55,187 nucleotides of DNA, taken from positions 1 through 55,187 of the forward strand of contig PYST01000269.1 of NCBI GenBank assembly GCA_003049485.1. The letters run 5' to 3'. The notes beneath the pieces were generated by a model. That model was not told the origin of the DNA. It saw nothing but the letters and a program-made list of their open reading frames with translations, and ran no database searches. This DNA is from Ophioceras dolichostomum (lineage: Eukaryota > Ascomycota > Sordariomycetes > Magnaporthales > Ophioceraceae). This document shows, one piece after another, positions 21,401 through 31,386 of this stretch. The position numbers and the translations under genes are program-made. Position 1 is the stretch's first letter; every line of letters begins with the position of its first letter.

Positions 21401-24400
21401 TTCATCGTAGGCCAGACCCTCCCTGCGACGCAGCCCTGCGTTTGCCTTCTCGACCTTGAGGGCACCCCTTTCCTAGATAGCGATAAATTGACTCCGGCGC
21501 TGTGGGTGGCGTTCAAGACGTCGGTCCTGTCGCTGCAGGACGACGAGGGCGTGTCGTGGACAGGCGGGCGGATGCTTTGGGTCACGGGCTCTGCGCAGGT
21601 GCAGCGCGTAGGTGGAGCCTTGACAGATGATCCGCGCTTCGCGTTGTCGTTGGGTGCGGCAAGGACGATCCGGCGGGAGACCGCCGTTGATCTGGTGACG
21701 CTTGAGCTGGACCGGTTTGATGAGATGGGGTGGGAAGGGGTCGTGATGCTGCTGCGCGGGTTTGAGGAGAGGAAAGGCGCCGTTGGGGTGGATAGGGATC
21801 TGGATCCGGATATGGAGTATGTGTGGTCGAGGGGGGAGATGTTGATCAGTCGGATTTTTGGGGTGCAGGTGCTGGCTGAGCTGAGAGGGAAGCAGGTGTC
21901 TGATGGGGCGAGGACAGCCCTCGTGATAGAGACACGTGGAGATGTAAGCTCCTTGGGGTGGAGGCAAGTTGATGGTACTGATCATCAGCGTATTCTTAGA
22001 GGCGACGAGGTCGAGATTGATGTTCGGTTCGTCGACCTCACGGCGCATGATCGCGACATCGCACTGCCGAGGCGCGGTGGCGTGGCTCTCATACAGCCCG
22101 ATGCTGGTGCTGGCGCTGGCCAGGCTGGGCTCAAGGGGGCTGGAGTGGTGAGTCGTGTCGGCTCGGACGTCAAGGGGTTTGGTGTCGGTAGCAGGGTGAT
22201 GTTCTGCCACGAGGCGAGTCTTGCGACGTCGCTCACTCTGCAAGAGACCTCCTGCGTCGAGATTCCGGCCGGGCTGGAGATGGAGGAGGCCGCTGCTATG
22301 CCCTCGTCGTACGTGACGGCCCTGTACGGACTTGCGGAGGTCGCGAGGCTGGAGCGAGGCCAGGTGAGTGCGAGTGCCTTTGATGTCCCCCCATCGTTCC
22401 CTAGAGCGGTGACATTCTCCACCTCCACCCTCCACCCTCCCTAGCAAGCAAGGCAGACACCACTGACGAGAAATCCCAGTCTGTTCTGATCCACGATGTA
22501 AGCGATCCAGTCGGCTTGGCGGCCTTGAATCTGGCCCATCATATTGGCGCGAAGGTAGGCACAGCAAATTGACGAATCTCGGGGGCTGGTTTTGCTGATG
22601 GCTGAAGAAACTATTGCTGACTGACTGCCGTGGTTGTTTGTTTGCCTCTAGATATTCTGCACAGTAGCCGCGGTCGACGACTTTGTCGGCATGTACGACT
22701 CGCTCGCTGCCCATGGCCACAGCGTGTATATCTCGAAGAACGACACCTGGAAGCACGACATCCTTGCCACCACGCGCGGAAGAGGAGTCCACGTCGTGGT
22801 GGTCGGCACTTCGAACTCGGACTATCTCCTCGACGCATCATGGAACTGCGTCGCCCCCTTCGGCCACGTTATCCACATCGGCGATGGCGGACTAGGAAGC
22901 AGCCGTGGAAGAAACAGCCGCCTTATGGACCCGGGCTCTCTCGGCCTGAACCTGACGTTCACAACGGTGAACATCTCCCAGCTCGTCCGTCACCGCCCCG
23001 ATCTATGCGCTAGGCTCATCGCTAAATCCTTCGAGCTCGTCAACGACCAAGACGGGTCGGGGCTGGTGGTGCCCCTCGACCTCGGTCCGGTGGTGGGAGG
23101 CATCAAGACAGTCGACGCAGCTCAGATTGAGGACGTGTTCAGCACGACGACGCACCAAAATCACCAGCCCACACACCAGATACAGCACATCGTGGTCCGC
23201 CTTCCCGATGACAACGCGAACACGTCTCGATCATCCCTCAAAACCCTCACCGTCACCCATCGCCGCAAAATGGCCCTCCGCGCCGATAGAACATACATCA
23301 TCGTCGGCGGCGTGGGCGGCCTAGGCCTCGCGACAGGCCGCTTCCTCATCGAGCGCGGCGCCCGGTCGCTCATCTTCTTCTCACGGTCCGCCGCCTCCTT
23401 CGCCGAGCGCAACCCGCACTTCGCAGCCGAGTTCTCCGCAATGGGCTGCCGGGCACACTTCATCTCAGGAAGCGTCTCTTCGGCCTCCGACGTCGCGCGC
23501 ATGGTTTCTTCAGTTGAGTGCCCCGCCGCGGGGGTCATCCACGCCGCCATGGTCCTCCAAGACTCTCACCTAACCGACATGACCTTCGCACAGTGGCAAG
23601 CGTGCGTCGAGCCGAAAGTCCAGGGCACCTGGAACCTGCACTACGCTCTTCTGGAAAGCGGACACGAAGACCTCGATTTTTTCGTGCTCTTCAGCTCCCT
23701 GTCGGGCGTCGGAGGCCAGATAGGCCAGGCGAACTACGCGGCGGCCAATGCGTTCCTGGACGCGTTCGTGCAATACCGCCGCTCCCGCGGCCTGGCGGCG
23801 TCGGTGGTCGACATAGGTATCATGGAGGAGATCGGCGTGCTGAGCCGGAACAAGAAGAGGCTTGACGCGCTGAGGGGCACGAGCCTACATTTCCTGCATG
23901 AGAGGGAGCTGTTGGATGCCGTGGAGTTGATGATTCTAGAGGGGGGCGTGCCGGAACGACGGGGTAGCGGTAATGACGACGGGGCAACGGTGGGAAGAGG
24001 AGAGAGGACAGTGACGGGAACAGGGACAGCAGCAGGCTTCGTCAGCAACGCCCAGCTTGCCATTGGCCTTCGCTCCAGCCCGAGTCTGCTGTCGCAGTCG
24101 TCATCATCGGCCGCCGGGCCGGGGATGGGTCGGTCTGGCTGGCAATCCGACCCTCGGGTAATCTTCCGCCGGAACGTCGACGTGGCTATTGCCCCATCTT
24201 CCTCTTCTTCTGGGCCATCGTCGTCCAGAACCAGTAGTGACGTCAGCCTGAAGGACTTCCTGGCCAGATGCCAGAATGATCCGGGCATCCTCGAAACCCC
24301 TGAGGCCGTGTCTCGGCTCGGTCAGGCGATCGGAGCGACGCTGTCTCGGTTTATGATGAGAGTATCCGGGTCCGGGGACGACGCGAGCGAGGACGACGTC

Positions 24401-24583
24401 GATCTGGGGGCGTCTCTGGGAAGCCTCGGGGTGGATTCTCTGGTCAGTGTGGAGCTGCGCACGTGGTTGAGACAGAAGGTGGGCGTCGCGGTCTCGGTGC
24501 AGGAGATCAGGGGCGCTCAGAGCTTGGGCGCGCTGGCGGCTCTGGCTGCGGAAAAGATGTTGGTTCGGTTGTTGCAGGGGTGA
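15485..24583 (+). CDS. highly reducing type I polyketide synthase, KS-AT-DH-psiMT-ER-KR-ACP
   Basis: Exons: 15485-16371, 16516-16966, 17078-17270, 17399-17511, 17582-22363, 22480-22554, 22652-24583 (2810 aa). All junctions fall in phase and restore conserved motifs: SMVVRTACSSS, HGTGTPIGDP, NPRIPWKEAKL, GTNAHVILES and QSVLIHDVSD. A 120-residue Pro/Ser-rich leader precedes KS (about 124-555), with Cys303 and His441/His476. AT (about 660-990) has Ser757 in GHSSGE. DH (about 1047-1330) has His1081 and Asp1284. The methyltransferase-like region (about 1480-1780) has LEIAVAGGGDDG where LEIGxGTGG is expected. ER (about 2000-2350) has HDVSDPVG in place of the glycine-rich NADPH motif. KR (about 2375-2560) has GGVGGLG and Tyr2529 in NYAAANAF. 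ACP has Ser2763 in LGVDSLVS. No thioesterase or reductase follows, as usual in this class. The product is an aliphatic, partly reduced chain of unknown structure. Confidence 0.95.
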
Positions 24584-25182
24584 GTGGTGACCTATCTGTA
24601 TACCTGCATAGGGGTACATACCCACCTAAGTAGAGAATGTTGTTAGTTGCAGCAGTCGCCAGCATGGCCTTGAGGGTGTGTCTGGCCAGGTGGTCAAAGC
24701 AACCCGAGTGCCCTGTTCCTGTTCCCGGACTTTGGGTTAGAGACTCATCGCGATCTTCAGCGTTCTAGAGGTTCGATATCCCCACAAAAGCTTGTGTAAA
24801 CATGGCGATGAGTGACGAGTAGACCAATATGTATGACGTGTTCCTGCCTGCCACCGCCATCTCCCCGGCCCTGTTGGTCCTGGGCACGGTCGGGTCTGGC
24901 CTCGTTGCTGCGGCATCGCGAAGAGGGTGGTGATCAGCCGTGCAGTCTGTAAGAAGAAGCCCAGGAGAAAGAATCCTTGACCAAAAAAGTAAATGCGCGA
25001 ACCGCAGTCTGGAACATGTGCGCCGTGTCGAAGAACCCGTTGCAATCTGACGACGCGTGAGAGAAGCTGGTGAGCTTTGCTACCCTCTTGTCAAGCATGA
25101 TCCCCGGCGCCGGCTCGAGACCTAGGCACCATCTATCCCGCCAAGATCAGCAGGCAGTACCCCATCCCGAGCGAAACGCAGC
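24584..25182. other. intergenic, nothing clear
   Basis: This is 600 bp between the PKS stop and the next small gene. No convincing coding frame, RNA or repeat was seen; it holds the PKS 3' flank. Confidence 0.5.
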
Positions 25183-25617
25183 ATGCGCCTACCAGCAGAC
25201 CTTATCCTCGCCCTCACCGTCTTTCAGGGTGGCAGTGGCGGCGAAAGCGGGAGTAGACCGCACTGTAATGCGACGTATCAGTTCTGCGGATGGTATCTTC
25301 AGGGAGCGCTCGGTAAGTGGACACTGGCTGTTTCGCAAATCCTCTCACTTCCGCGGCGGCGCGCTGATGATGGAAAGCGGGATTCTCAAAATATGTACCT
25401 AGGTTACACTGACGCGCTCAGAACGGGCATCTATTTCTGCCGAGACGACACAACGGCATCGTTGATCTTCGACTGCGGGCCGAGGGGTTGCTGCGGGGAG
25501 AACATCACGGCGCATTGCTGCTATACGGGCGGCGGCGGTGGCGACGGCAGCAGTGGTACCATCAATAACGGAGGCGGAGGCGGTGCGATAGATAACGTTG
25601 GCGGAGGCGGCGGGTGA
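25183..25617 (+). CDS. small secreted Cys-rich protein with Gly-rich tail
   Basis: Exons 25183-25312 and 25403-25617 give 114 aa. The intron (25313-25402) has a GTAAGT donor and a CTAG acceptor; reading through it would keep the frame, so both a spliced and an unspliced form are possible. The spliced protein has a short hydrophobic leader (LILALTVF). A cysteine pattern follows: HCNATYQFCGWYL, then GIYFCRDD, DCGPRGCC and HCC, eight cysteines in about 60 residues. A tail of glycine runs (GGGGG, three times) ends the protein. This kind of arrangement is seen in many small secreted fungal proteins of unknown role. No specific family is claimed. The gene is convergent with the PDI-like gene, with ends 168 bp apart. 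Confidence 0.6.
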   Translation: MRLPADLILALTVFQGGSGGESGSRPHCNATYQFCGWYLQGALGKWTLAVSQILSLPRRRADDGKRDSQNMYLGYTDALRTGIYFCRDDTTASLIFDCGPRGCCGENITAHCCYTGGGGGDGSSGTINNGGGGGAIDNVGGGGG

Positions 25618-25785
25618 TAGCAAGAGACAAGCGCGGATGCAAAATTGTATGTAGATTTTTTGTCGCATCTGCGATATTTGTCGAGATCTGTTTTGCAGAC
25701 GAGAAGCGTACATTGGAAACCAGATTTTGTGTTGTTCCCCCGCTCTCAACTCCTCTCCTTCCCCTCCCCTCCCTATCGCATCTCC

Positions 25786-27359
25786 CTATAGCTCTTCGTG
25801 CTTCCTCTGGCCACCAGGGGCAGCACCAGCACCGCCGTCCTTCCCAAAAGCCTTCACCTTCCCGTTGATGATGTCGATCAAGAACGCCTCGACCACCTGG
25901 GCCGTGATGGCTCCCCTCTCAGTAGGGTAAGGGTAGACGTCGCCGTTGCTTGGGTTCTGCACCGAGAGCAATGATTTAGAGTCACCCCCCGCCATCAGGC
26001 CCAACGAGGGGATCATCTGTGGGTACTCGTTCGCGTCGATCGTGGTGAACTGGAGGTATTCGCGGTACTTCTTCGCCAGCGGACGCATCTCTTTGAGGTA
26101 GGCTTCGCGGTCGGCGTCGGTTGTGATGAAGTAGTGGACGAGGGATTTCCCGGACTGTCGGGGGTTGAAGAGCCAGCATTAGGGACGCTCGCGCAACTGA
26201 CTGGGCTTGAGTATGAGGGGTGGATAGGGGTAGGGAGGGTAGTGATGGGCCAGCGGAGGAAAGGCAACTAACGCTCATGTATTCCAGCTCGCTCCACCTT
26301 GTCAGTTCAACGATGACGGGACGCGTGCACAGCTTGACAAATTTCTGGAGAGACTCGATCGTGCTGAAGTCGTTGCCCGAGTGCTGCTCGTCGTCACGGT
26401 TGTTGAAGCACCCGATGGTCGATGACTGCTCTTGCGGCTCCGGTGGAGGGCCGACTGCAAACGAGTACCGGTCACGGAGGCGGCTGGCTAGCGACGCGAA
26501 GCGGTCTGCGAGACTGGTGTCTTCGGGCTCGATGTGTGCCACGAATACAAAGTCGTCGACCGAGAGGAAGGACGTGATATTCTTTTCGTCGAGTTTGGAG
26601 ACTGAGGGGCGCAAAACGCGTCGAAGGAAGGGTACGATCCTGGACCCAGTTGGATAGCACGTTGGTCATCAGCGAGCCCTCCAAGGGCAGTGTAGTGCGG
26701 TGCAGCGCAGTGTCGACGGGAAGAATTAGGAAGCACTGACTCAGACGCCTTCTTCTTCCCTCGATACCGATCCATGCGTCCATCCTGATGGTACAGGCGG
26801 ACGGCAGGGTACGACGCTACGTCGAATTCGTTACACAGCTTCCATCTCGTGGAGCAGTCCACGCTGATCACATTGTTGTCCCGCTCGGTTTCTTGTATCG
26901 ACGTCCATTCCGTCTCGAAGGCTTCGCTCGGATCGCTTCAATATCGGTCAGCATATTATCACTTAGAAGTCGGGCGCGAGCGTGCATCGTGGGCAACTCG
27001 AGGCCGGCGGTGTTGGTCGCGGCTTACTGGGTAGGCTGGTTCGTTCAGGTTCGTTTGGGCAGGCACGATTTCGGTCAGCAGTGGCAAGGGGCACGAGACC
27101 GAAAGCTGGACGCAACGACAGCGACTTTGGGGCAACCTACATCGATAACTGTGCGGGTTTTAGTCCATCTCGTCAGCCTTCGTCTGAATGTCGTCCAATG
27201 GATAGAGGAGGGACTTGGGGGATACTCACAAGCTACCAATGTGTACTCGTTGGATCGGAGAGCTTTCCTCAAGCTCGCCTCGGTGGCATGGTTCCAGCCC
27301 AGTGCCCCATTGAACCCGAGAGCAGCGAGGAAACATAAAGTAGCGCGCAGCATCTTCAT
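25786..27359 (-). CDS. PDI-like ER thioredoxin-fold protein, lacking CxxC, HEEL C-terminus
   Basis: Best model, with consistent phases: exons 27230-27359, 26741-26921, 26639-26273 and 26154-25786, about 348 aa. A signal peptide (MLRATLCFLAALGFNGALG) is followed by EASLRKALRSNEYTLVA, the start of a PDI a-type domain. Next come ISVDCSTRWKLCNEFDVASYPAVRLY, a b-like domain (KNITSFLSVDDFVFVAHIE) and a third domain (GKSLVHYFITT). The C-terminus KHEEL is an ER-retrieval-type signal. Aligned on family spacing, the CGHC site falls where the DNA reads SDPS or is spliced out, so no redox CxxC is seen. The first intron boundary is doubtful: the acceptor could be GAAG at 26922 or AAG near 26936, and only the former keeps the frame. 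It is divergent from the prolyl hydroxylase gene. Chaperone or subunit function is more likely than disulfide exchange. Confidence 0.8.
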
Positions 27360-27826
27360 CGCTGAGGCATCATCGAGACAGTCTCGTGGAGAGTGGAAAA
27401 TATTGAGGAAGAAGACAATGAGAATCCGGTGATAATGCTGCCAGGCAAACAGCCAGGAGGTCTTTGGATCGATCCTTTGCTCCCAAACCGCCAGACTCGA
27501 CGTTCGCGGGGTAAGAGTTCAACCATGCTGACGCAGGGGTGCTTCAGGAACGGTTCCAGCCAATCATATCGCGGAAACCCCCTGTCAAGCAGGCCAAGCC
27601 TCCCTCAAAAAGAAGGTTATGGGCTGGATTCAGGGGTCTCTGAGCTCATGTGGGGTCGTTCAGGAGGCACACTCCCTGTTTCAGCGGACACTGACCAAGC
27701 ACGAGCTATGCCGGACAGACAGACGGCGCGGCATGACGACTGGACTTCAGCGACGTCTTGATCCATTGATCCTTTCCCTCTCTTCTCCATGGACGACATC
27801 GTCAAGTATTCTTCAGAGTAGACCCC
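27360..27826. promoter_or_regulatory. shared divergent promoter region of PDI-like and P4H-like genes
   Basis: This region of 467 bp separates the two start codons, so the genes probably share control elements. No unfolded-protein-response element could be recognised with confidence by eye. Confidence 0.5.
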
Positions 27827-28808
27827 ATGATGCCATCCTCATTCCGATCGACGGTGTTGCTGCTGGCAGCAATCGCCTCGCTCTCTTTCAGATTGGTCGT
27901 CTCTGCCGGCTCTAAAGATGTCGCCCAGAAACCCCTCCTAAGCTATTTCGAATGCCAGCATCCTCCATATCGAGTCCAGATTGTGTCGAAGTCGCCGTTG
28001 GTGATCTACATCCACGACTTCATCACGGCGCAAGAGCGAGAACACCTTCGAGACGTCACGTATGCCCCCTTTGTCCATCTTCTCCATCCGAACTCGACCA
28101 TGCACAGTGCACGTAGTAGCGAACGTCAGGAAGAGAACCGCGCGCTAACTCGAATCATCACTCCAAAACCAAACAACACACAACAGAAAAGGCACATTCA
28201 GCCACTCAGCAGTGACCCCCAACGACGGCAGCGACGACTCCCGAGCGATCCACAGAGTGCGCACCTCGCAATCGACCAACGTGCCCCGCGACGCCGTTGT
28301 GCGGTGCATCGAGGACCGAGCCCTCGCCTTCCAGGGCCACGACGTCGCGCGACAACAGCTCGAGCCTCTCCAACTCGTCAAGTACGGCGCGGGCGAGCGC
28401 TACCACTTCCACACGGACTGGTTCACCGACGCGGCGCACCACGCGACCGCCGCCCTGGGCGGGAACCGGCTGTCCTCGTTCTTCGCGTATGTGCTCGCGT
28501 CCAACACGTCGACTTCTCCAGAACACGAGACCATCGTGGGCGGGGGCACCAACTTTCCCATGGTACAGGCGCCCGCCGACGAGAGGTGGTGCGACGTCAT
28601 CGACTGCGACGAACCGTGGGAGTTAGGAGTCACGTTCCGGCCTGTCGAAGGGAACGCTGTGTACTGGGAGAATCTGCACCCCAACGGCGTGGGCGATCAG
28701 AGGACGCTGCATGCGGGCTTGCCGGTGACGAAGGGTGCGAAGATTGGGATGAATATCTGGACGAGGCAAGGGCCGCTGAGCGATGATATTAGGGGACCAG
28801 ATGTATGA
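27827..28808 (+). CDS. prolyl 4-hydroxylase-like Fe(II)/2-oxoglutarate oxygenase, secretory
   Basis: Exons 27827-28059 and 28187-28808 give 284 aa. The intron (28060-28186) has a GTATGC donor and an ACAACAG acceptor and joins RDVT to KGTFSHSAVTPNDG in phase. The N-terminus (STVLLLAAIASLSFRLVVSA) is a signal peptide or anchor. Iron ligands are His153 and Asp155 in YHFHTDW and His253 in RTLHAG; Lys263 in GAKIGMNIW should bind 2-oxoglutarate. Family motifs QLVKYGAGERY, GGGTNFP and EGNAVYWENLHPNG are present, as in the P4H alpha-subunit catalytic domain. There is no tetratricopeptide substrate-binding domain. The likely reaction is hydroxylation of proline in secreted proteins in the ER. It is paired head to head with the PDI-like gene. 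Confidence 0.9.
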
Positions 28809-28983
28809 AGACCCTAGCAGTTTGGCAAGCAGGCGGCGCTCCTGGTTGGAGGACGGAGGTACGCAAGAGATGCTCCATAAAATACAACGAAGAAATCGCG
28901 AAGAAATCCCCACGGAATCCCCAAGATATCTTGTCAGTCCGGCGCTCCTATGCCGTGCGTCTCCGTCTACCTGCCTGACTGAG

Positions 28984-29010
28984 TACCTACCTAGGTAGGT
29001 AGGTAGGTAA
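28984..29010. repeat. TACC/GGTA palindromic microsatellite
   Basis: A run of TACC units turns into GGTA units (CCTAGG centre), forming a small inverted repeat. Similar tracts recur at 41381-41398 and 54045-54068. Confidence 0.8.
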
Positions 29011-29126
29011 TTAATGATGACGAGAAGAGTGTCCTTCTATCAGTCTCGGCACTCTCATATGCCCGTATAACCTTTCCCTACGCTCCCTTTACACTTCCTC
29101 CCTATGCTAATGATTCACACGCAGGT

Positions 29127-31386
29127 TCAACACTCCCCGATAGCCCACTGAGTATCCGCCGACTTCTCGCCCACCACCATAACGCCGTCACCGCAGTTGT
29201 AGTACCGACTCATCCACACGACGTCAGACTGCTGATCGAACACCACTGCAGACACACAACGGGCCATAGAACGTTAGCTCGCGCTTTCAACACTGCGGGA
29301 GGGAAAGAAAAAACTCACGGTAAGCAGCCCTTAAAAACGTGTCCCCCAGCACATAATCCGTACTGTCCTGATCCGCCGGCTGCACGCCCAGCAAACACCC
29401 GTCACGGTACTGCTTCCAGATGAAATCCTTGTACCTCACACTTATGACCATATTCCCATTATTAAACCCAAACTCCACCCAGCCCTTCATGTCCTTATAC
29501 GCGCAATCCACCCAATACGTCTTGCTCGCGTCCACCCTCGCATTGAACTGCGCCCCAATGATCGCCACGATGTCCTCGCGCATATAGCTCAGCGTCGAAC
29601 CGCTGTCAATCAGCATCGGCATTGCAAATCCCCGTCTCGTGTACGTGGCTGTGCGGTTCTCTCCGGGCTTCGTGAGGCCGATGGAAGTCAGATTGACCCA
29701 GTACTGCAGCCATCCGGGGTCCTGCTGGTCGATGGGCGGCCAGATCGGGATCGGCTCGAGGCGGGCCGTGTACTTCCACACGTTGACACCTCCGAAGATG
29801 ATCTCAGAGTGGCCGTCGCCCTCGCCGCCGAGGCCGAGAGAGAAAATGGGCGCCTTGATCAGGCCATACGCCCACATCATCTGCATCAGGGTATAGGGGT
29901 AGGGTGTCGTCCAGGGGTAGGTGTAGCCTAGGCCGAGGACCCCGGCATAGGCGTAGACCGAGTCGGTGGCGACCATGAATTGTACTTGGGGGACTTGCAT
30001 CACTGTTGTTGATGTCGGAGTGGTGGCCGCGGCGCCAGGTTAGTTGTTTACTTTTTGGCAGCTTCTTTGTTCTGTTCTCTGATGGTGACTAGGTAGTTGA
30101 CAGTGATGATGACCTACTCGCAGTGTACATAGTGTCGGCCCAATACGTGCCGAGCGCCTCGCCGGTACCGTACACAAGGTGGCGCGTCCCGCCGACGAGG
30201 ATCGACGTGTTGGACTTCTCCGGGTAGTAGATCCCGTTTCGTCGGCACAGGGGCGCGTCTTGCGAGTTGGTGCAGTTGGGGCTGACCCATAGCTCGTAGG
30301 AGCCGGTGTCGACGTTAACGAAGACTTTTTGTGGTGGCGTGCCGATTTTTACTGTGAGGAGGGAACAAGAGGAGAGGAGATCAATGATGTGAGTTAGACC
30401 GACTACCCCTCTGAAGACACGCCACCAGTGTATGTTGTGTTGATGACGGTCCTGATAACGGTTGGTGATGACGACTTACGATCAATCAGGTAGGCAAGCC
30501 CCTGAAAGTCAGTGAGGTTGCTCCATCCCCAGCGCTTGTCGAGCTCGTGCTCTTCGTCTTCATTGGGACTCCGAACTTCCAGTCCATACTCCTGCTCCTC
30601 TTCTTCGTGGGGTCCTCTGCCCCTACCACCGCCTCCTCCTCCTCTTCCACCACCCCCTCCCCTGCCGCCTCCTCCTCCACCGCCTCCTCCTCCTCCTCTA
30701 TTGCCGCCGCCACCTCTGCCAGGCCTTCCGCCTGCCCCAGGACCACCACCCCTTTGTCCCCCGGCACCAGGACCACCACCCCTTTGACCTCCCCCAGACT
30801 GGCCCCCACCACCTGGTCGACCAGGGCCTTGCCCTCCTCCAGGTTGGCCTCCGCCGGGCCGACCTCCACCAGGCTGTCCCCCGCCGCGCTGTGGCCCGCC
30901 AGGCTGTCCTCCCCCTGGCTGGCCTCCACCAGGCTGGCTACCACCAGGCTGCCCACCACCAGGCTGTCCTCCCCCACGCCACGGCTGCCCAACCGGCCCG
31001 CCACCCCGCCACGGCCCCCTCGGTCCATTCGCCGGACCTCCCGGTCCTCCCGGTCCCCCAGTTGCACCGCCCGGTCTGCCGCGCTTGCCTGGGCCGCCTC
31101 CAAAGCCATCCCTTTCCCTATACCTCCTGTGCTCCGGGGTGCGCCGGGGGTTGTTCGTGTCGTTGAACGTCTTGCGCGTCATCTCCATGCGGACGAACCC
31201 GTCTCCGTGTGGTTCGACCTGTCGAGGGAATGGAGGGGGCCGCGGCATGTCTCCGGGTCCCCTGACTCCGACGCTGCCCGGTCGCGTCAGGCCCGGGAGG
31301 TAGTTCGCTTCGCATGTTGTCGCGGATAGCTCCAGCAAGACGAGCCAGTGCAGCAGCCAGGATGCGGCTGCGGTTGGGGACCACAT
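29127..31386 (-). CDS. secreted aspartic protease (A1) with long Gly/Pro/Gln-rich propeptide
   Basis: Exons 30480-31386, 30118-30351, 29319-30002 and 29127-29245 give 647 aa, with all phases consistent. Introns are 128, 115 and 73 nt. A signal peptide covers about residues 1-27 (LLHWLVLLELSATTCEA). Residues 94-259 are a Gly-rich region with GGGQP and GGPGGP repeats and poly-Gly, followed by an acidic stretch (HEEEEQEYGLE). A KR pair at 284-285 is a probable Kex2 cleavage site just before the mature enzyme. The catalytic core has IDLKIGTPPQKV, Asp317 in DTGS, YGTGEALG, Asp513 in DSGS and a C-terminal LVFDQQSDVVWMSRYYNCG. The Gly-rich pro-region of about 165 residues is unusual for fungal A1 peptidases, whose propeptides are normally short. 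There is no obvious GPI-anchor tail. Confidence 0.9.
30640..31090. repeat. GC-rich minisatellite-like region encoding Gly/Pro/Gln repeats
   Basis: Imperfect units of about 12-30 nt rich in CCACCAGGCTG on the plus strand read as GGGQP and GGSQP on the coding strand. The more 5' plus-strand part (30640-30720) is a CCTCCTCC tract encoding poly-Gly/Arg. Such tracts can vary in length between isolates and are prone to assembly collapse. Confidence 0.8.

Noticed and set aside
20503..21585. 360-codon minus-strand frame inside the PKS
   Set aside because: It lies antisense to the PKS MT region; high GC creates long open shadow frames.
21473..22792. 439-codon minus-strand frame across PKS exons 5-7
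   Set aside because: It is antisense to the ER domain and runs across two PKS introns without change of character; composition is shadow-like.
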